This document shows, one piece after another, positions 61,185-64,000 of a DNA stretch of 64,000 bases. The DNA is from Chloroflexota bacterium (GTDB lineage Bacteria; Chloroflexota; Dehalococcoidia; JACPEP01). The notes beneath the pieces were generated by a model. That model did not search any database, was not told the DNA's origin, and saw only the letters and a program-made list of their open reading frames with translations. The DNA lies in contig JACPEP010000001.1 in assembly GCA_016183425.1 (NCBI GenBank), positions 1 through 64,000 on the forward strand. The letters run 5' to 3'. Position 1 is the first letter of the stretch. Every line of letters starts with the position of its first letter. The position numbers and the translations under genes are program-made.

Positions 61185-63350
61185 ATGGCCGCGACAAAGG
61201 GGAGGAGACGGGCACCCCGGGGAGCCAATAGAGGGGCGGTGAGGGGCGCTGCCGCCATGGCCCGAGGCTCAAGGACCGTCGCCGGGATAGTGGCCGCCAT
61301 TGCCCTTGTCCTTTCCCTATGGTTTCTTCCCATTACCTCCTGGCTTCTGGCGGGGCTGCAAGGCCTCTTTTTGGCCCTGGGCCTAGGGGTCTTCTTGGTT
61401 CTCCTGGGGCTGGCTTACGTTACCTGGCGACGTCGCCGGCTGCCCTCTAGCTGGCAACTTAGAGGGCGATGGCTGGGCGTCTTTATTCTGGGCGTGGCCC
61501 TCTTGGGGATGGGCGGCCTGGTTTCTCCGCCAGGGTGGTCTATATTCGGCGCCTCTTTGGAAAAGGCCAGTCTGGGGGGAGAGCTAGGCCGGGGCATCGC
61601 TGGTGGCTACTGGCTAGGGGGCGTGTTGCGCCTTCTGGCGCTATTGGTGGTGGGCGGTGCCTTGGTGACACCTCGCCAGGGAGCGGGCCTGGGCACAAAG
61701 GCCTTGGCCGCTTATGGCTCCCATCGTTTCCGGCACCCCAAGTCAACTGATTCCTCACCCGGGTGGGAAGAAACGCCCCCTGTGGTGCCCAAAGCGGTCA
61801 CCCCTGAAGGGCACTCTACCATGGCTGCCCCGTCGGAAACCACCGCTCCCAATAGTGGCTGGGAGCTTCCCCCCCTGAGCTTGCTGGACAAGAACCAGGA
61901 GGGGGAGCCGAACCAGCAGGACAACGAGGAGAGGGCGCGGCGCATTGTAGAGGCCCTGGCCAGCTACGGCGTGGAGGCTCAGGTGGTACAGATAAACGCG
62001 GGGCCCACCGTCACTCAGTTCGGGGTGGAGCCGGGGTGGGAGCGCCGTTATCGGGAGACAAGGGAGCGGGACAAAGACGGCCGTCCTATGCTGGATATGG
62101 ATGGCCGGCCCAAGGTGAGGCGGGTAGAGGTAGCCAAGACCAGGGTGAAGGTGGAGAAGATAGCCGCCCTGACCAACAACCTATCCCTGGCTCTGGCGGC
62201 TCCCAGCGTCCGCATCGAGGCCCCCGTGCCCGGAAAGTCTGTGGTGGGTATTGAAGTCCCCAACGTCACCGCCGGACTGGTTGCCCTGCGGGGCGTCATC
62301 GAGAGCAGCGCCTTTCAGCGCCTGAAGGCCCGCTCCCGCCTGGCCCTGGCTCTGGGCAAGGGCACGGCGGGAGAGGCCGTGGTGGCCGACTTGGCTCGGA
62401 TGCCTCACCTTCTCATCGCCGGCGCCACGGGCAGCGGTAAAAGCGTTTGTCTCAACTCGATAATCGTGGCTCTCCTGATGCACTCCATACCCGAAGAGGT
62501 GCGTCTCCTCTTGGTAGACCCCAAACGGGTAGAAATGGTGGCCTTCAACTCCGTGCCTCACCTGCTGGCTCCGGTAGTGGTAGAATTAGAGAAGGTAGTG
62601 ACGGCCCTCCGCTGGCTCAGCCATGAGATGGACCAGCGTTATCGGGAGATGGCCGCTGTATCGGCCCGAAACATAGAGGCTTATAACCGTAACCCCCAGG
62701 TGGACAAGCCTTTGCCCTACATTGTGATGGTTATTGACGAGCTGGCGGACCTGATGATGTTCGCCCCCTACGAGGTAGAGAGAACCATCTGCCGTTTGGC
62801 GCAACTGGCCAGGGCCACCGGCATCCATCTGGTCATAGCTACCCAACGCCCCTCGGTGGATGTCATCACCGGGCTTATCAAAGCCAACTTCCCCACCCGC
62901 ATCAGCTTTGCCGTCACCTCCTTTGTAGACTCCCGAACCATTCTGGATGGCGGCGGCGCCGAGAAGCTGCTGGGGCGGGGAGACATGCTTTACATGCCTA
63001 CTGATGCTGCCAAACCGAAGCGGCTCCAGGGGGTCTATGTTTCCGATGCCGAGATCGAACGGGTGGTCAACTATTGGGCCGGCCGCCGTTCCCAAAGTCC
63101 TCTCGTACCTCAGTTCGAGGAGGCCATAGAGTTGGGGTCTGAAGAAACCGCCCCCAGTGATTCTTTGCTCGCCCAAGCCAAAGAGCTGGCGGCACAGCAC
63201 CCGCGACTTTCGGCGTCCTTTCTTCAGCGACGCCTCCGCATTGGCTATCCTCGGGCAGCTCGACTTATGGAAACTCTGGAGGAAGAGGGTGCTCTGGGAG
63301 GGGAGATGGCCCAAGGCCGGGAAGACGGGAAGAGGGTACGGGAACCCTAG
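61185..63350 (+). CDS. ftsK: FtsK/SpoIIIE DNA translocase
   Basis: Pumps the chromosome during division. 721 residues: four N-terminal membrane helices (about 25-165, for example GIVAAIALVLSLWFLPIT), a short linker (about 165-230), the alpha domain, the motor with Walker A IAGATGSGKSVCLNS and Walker B MVIDELADLMM, the RecA-core segment IHLVIATQRPSVDVITGLIK, and a C-terminal gamma winged helix (ASFLQRRLRIGYPRAARLME) that reads KOPS-like sequences. The short linker is typical of non-proteobacterial FtsK. Confidence 0.96.
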   Translation: MAATKGRRRAPRGANRGAVRGAAAMARGSRTVAGIVAAIALVLSLWFLPITSWLLAGLQGLFLALGLGVFLVLLGLAYVTWRRRRLPSSWQLRGRWLGVFILGVALLGMGGLVSPPGWSIFGASLEKASLGGELGRGIAGGYWLGGVLRLLALLVVGGALVTPRQGAGLGTKALAAYGSHRFRHPKSTDSSPGWEETPPVVPKAVTPEGHSTMAAPSETTAPNSGWELPPLSLLDKNQEGEPNQQDNEERARRIVEALASYGVEAQVVQINAGPTVTQFGVEPGWERRYRETRERDKDGRPMLDMDGRPKVRRVEVAKTRVKVEKIAALTNNLSLALAAPSVRIEAPVPGKSVVGIEVPNVTAGLVALRGVIESSAFQRLKARSRLALALGKGTAGEAVVADLARMPHLLIAGATGSGKSVCLNSIIVALLMHSIPEEVRLLLVDPKRVEMVAFNSVPHLLAPVVVELEKVVTALRWLSHEMDQRYREMAAVSARNIEAYNRNPQVDKPLPYIVMVIDELADLMMFAPYEVERTICRLAQLARATGIHLVIATQRPSVDVITGLIKANFPTRISFAVTSFVDSRTILDGGGAEKLLGRGDMLYMPTDAAKPKRLQGVYVSDAEIERVVNYWAGRRSQSPLVPQFEEAIELGSEETAPSDSLLAQAKELAAQHPRLSASFLQRRLRIGYPRAARLMETLEEEGALGGEMAQGREDGKRVREP

Positions 63351-63370
63351 TTCGGGACGGGGTGCCTTTG

Positions 63371-64000
63371 GTGAAGAATCTGTCAGAGCTATTGACCTAC
63401 CTGGTGAGACCGTCGCCTCGGAGGGAGGAACGCCTGCCCGAGGCGGAGAACTGCGTTGCCTGTAACAGCCCCCTGGCCGACTCGGAGCTATACCAACGCT
63501 ACCGGATTTGCCCCGCCTGCCGCTTCCACTACAGCATCTCGGCCCAGGAGCGAAGAGAGCTCCTGGCCGATGAGGGCAGCTTCCGGGAGGTGAACCGTTT
63601 CCTGGTCTCGGTAGACCCCCTTTCTTTCTCTCAGGGCCCGTCATACCGAAAGCGAATCTTTGAGGCGCAACGGCGTACGGGGCTCACCGATGCCGTAGTT
63701 ACGGGACGATGTACCATCGATGGACGGCCAGTAGTAATGGCCATACTGGATTTCGGCTTCATGGGAGGCAGTATGGGGTGTGTGGTGGGAGAGAAGGTGG
63801 CGCTGGCCTTTGAGTTGGCGGTAAAGAAGAGGCTGCCCTTGATCACTGTGGTGGCCAGCGGCGGCGCCCGGATGCAGGAGGGTATTTTGGCCCTGATGCA
63901 GATGGCCAAGACCGCCGCCGCCGCCCGACGTCTTCAAAAAGCCGGGTTGCCCTATATCTCTGTCCTCGCCAATCCCACCACCGGGAGTGTCTACGCCAGC
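63371..64000 (+). CDS. accD: acetyl-CoA carboxylase carboxyltransferase subunit beta (partial, cut by window end)
   Basis: From GTG 63371 the frame stays open for 210 codons to the end of the window. It carries the AccD zinc ribbon CVACNSPL and CPACRFHY (four Cys), and the crotonase-like carboxyltransferase core: MAILDFGFMGGSMGCVVGEK and VVASGGARMQEGILALMQM, ending in the oxyanion region LANPTTGSVYAS. Starts malonyl-CoA synthesis for fatty acids with AccA and AccBC. Confidence 0.95.
   Translation, partial: MKNLSELLTYLVRPSPRREERLPEAENCVACNSPLADSELYQRYRICPACRFHYSISAQERRELLADEGSFREVNRFLVSVDPLSFSQGPSYRKRIFEAQRRTGLTDAVVTGRCTIDGRPVVMAILDFGFMGGSMGCVVGEKVALAFELAVKKRLPLITVVASGGARMQEGILALMQMAKTAAAARRLQKAGLPYISVLANPTTGSVYAS

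Overview
The window is about 60% GC and densely coding, with three tRNA genes and no rRNA or CRISPR array. The core genes (RNase J, FtsK, AccD, Pth, QueA), the many Fix/ETF and molybdo-hydroxylase genes and the lipoprotein transporters lacking their permeases are most consistent with an uncultured Chloroflexota bacterium, perhaps Dehalococcoidia-like. That placement is inferred from gene content and was not tested.

Layout. 0-5.3 kb: tRNA-Asn, a frameshifted SPL-like radical SAM gene, a truncated ParB-like gene, and a 1177-residue CHAT / NB-ARC / TPR protein of the NLR-like (STAND) immune class, followed by dispersed repeats. 5.3-11 kb (minus): pth, a secreted Thr/Pro-rich protein, a polyprenyl-phosphate sugar transferase, a 651-residue protein of unknown family and a GT2 glycosyltransferase, forming an envelope-polysaccharide operon. 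11-14.7 kb (minus): a nucleotidyltransferase-like protein, a PfkB kinase, a methyltransferase and a CooC-type ATPase. 14.9-18.9 kb: an M20 amidohydrolase, a rhodanese gene whose two active-site Cys positions are both in-frame TGA (candidate selenoprotein), a MagIII-like glycosylase, queA and a DUF2905 protein. 19.3-23.6 kb: a heterodimeric ABC exporter operon that also encodes a cupredoxin lipoprotein.

23.9-48.4 kb is a catabolic region. EtfB and EtfA are followed by two paralogous cassettes, each with a VOC protein, a Tat-type family 5 substrate-binding lipoprotein, a fused 2Fe-2S/molybdopterin hydroxylase without FAD domain, and a divergent XRE-type regulator with a conserved promoter. The second cassette also has two Rid proteins and is followed by FixX, FixC and an acyl-CoA dehydrogenase. 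Broken fixX and hydroxylase pieces at 25.6 and 32.2 kb record rearrangement of an ancestral cassette. A diheme protein, a NarX/NarL-like two-component pair and a PadR-chromate transporter operon lie between the cassettes. I infer that imported organic compounds are oxidised by the hydroxylase and dehydrogenase, with electrons leaving through ETF and FixCX.

48.7-54.3 kb: a NapH-like polyferredoxin, an MFS exporter, a YtkA-like lipoprotein, a methyltransferase and a Wzz-like protein. 54.4-57.4 kb: tRNA-Ile followed by an island-like block with three tightly coupled genes of unknown function, the last PIN-like, and an orphan HicB whose C-terminus is supplied by a dispersed repeat. 57.4-64 kb: a DUF2269-like membrane protein, a two-gene TSUP permease, family 4 uracil-DNA glycosylase, RNase J, FtsK and the start of accD.
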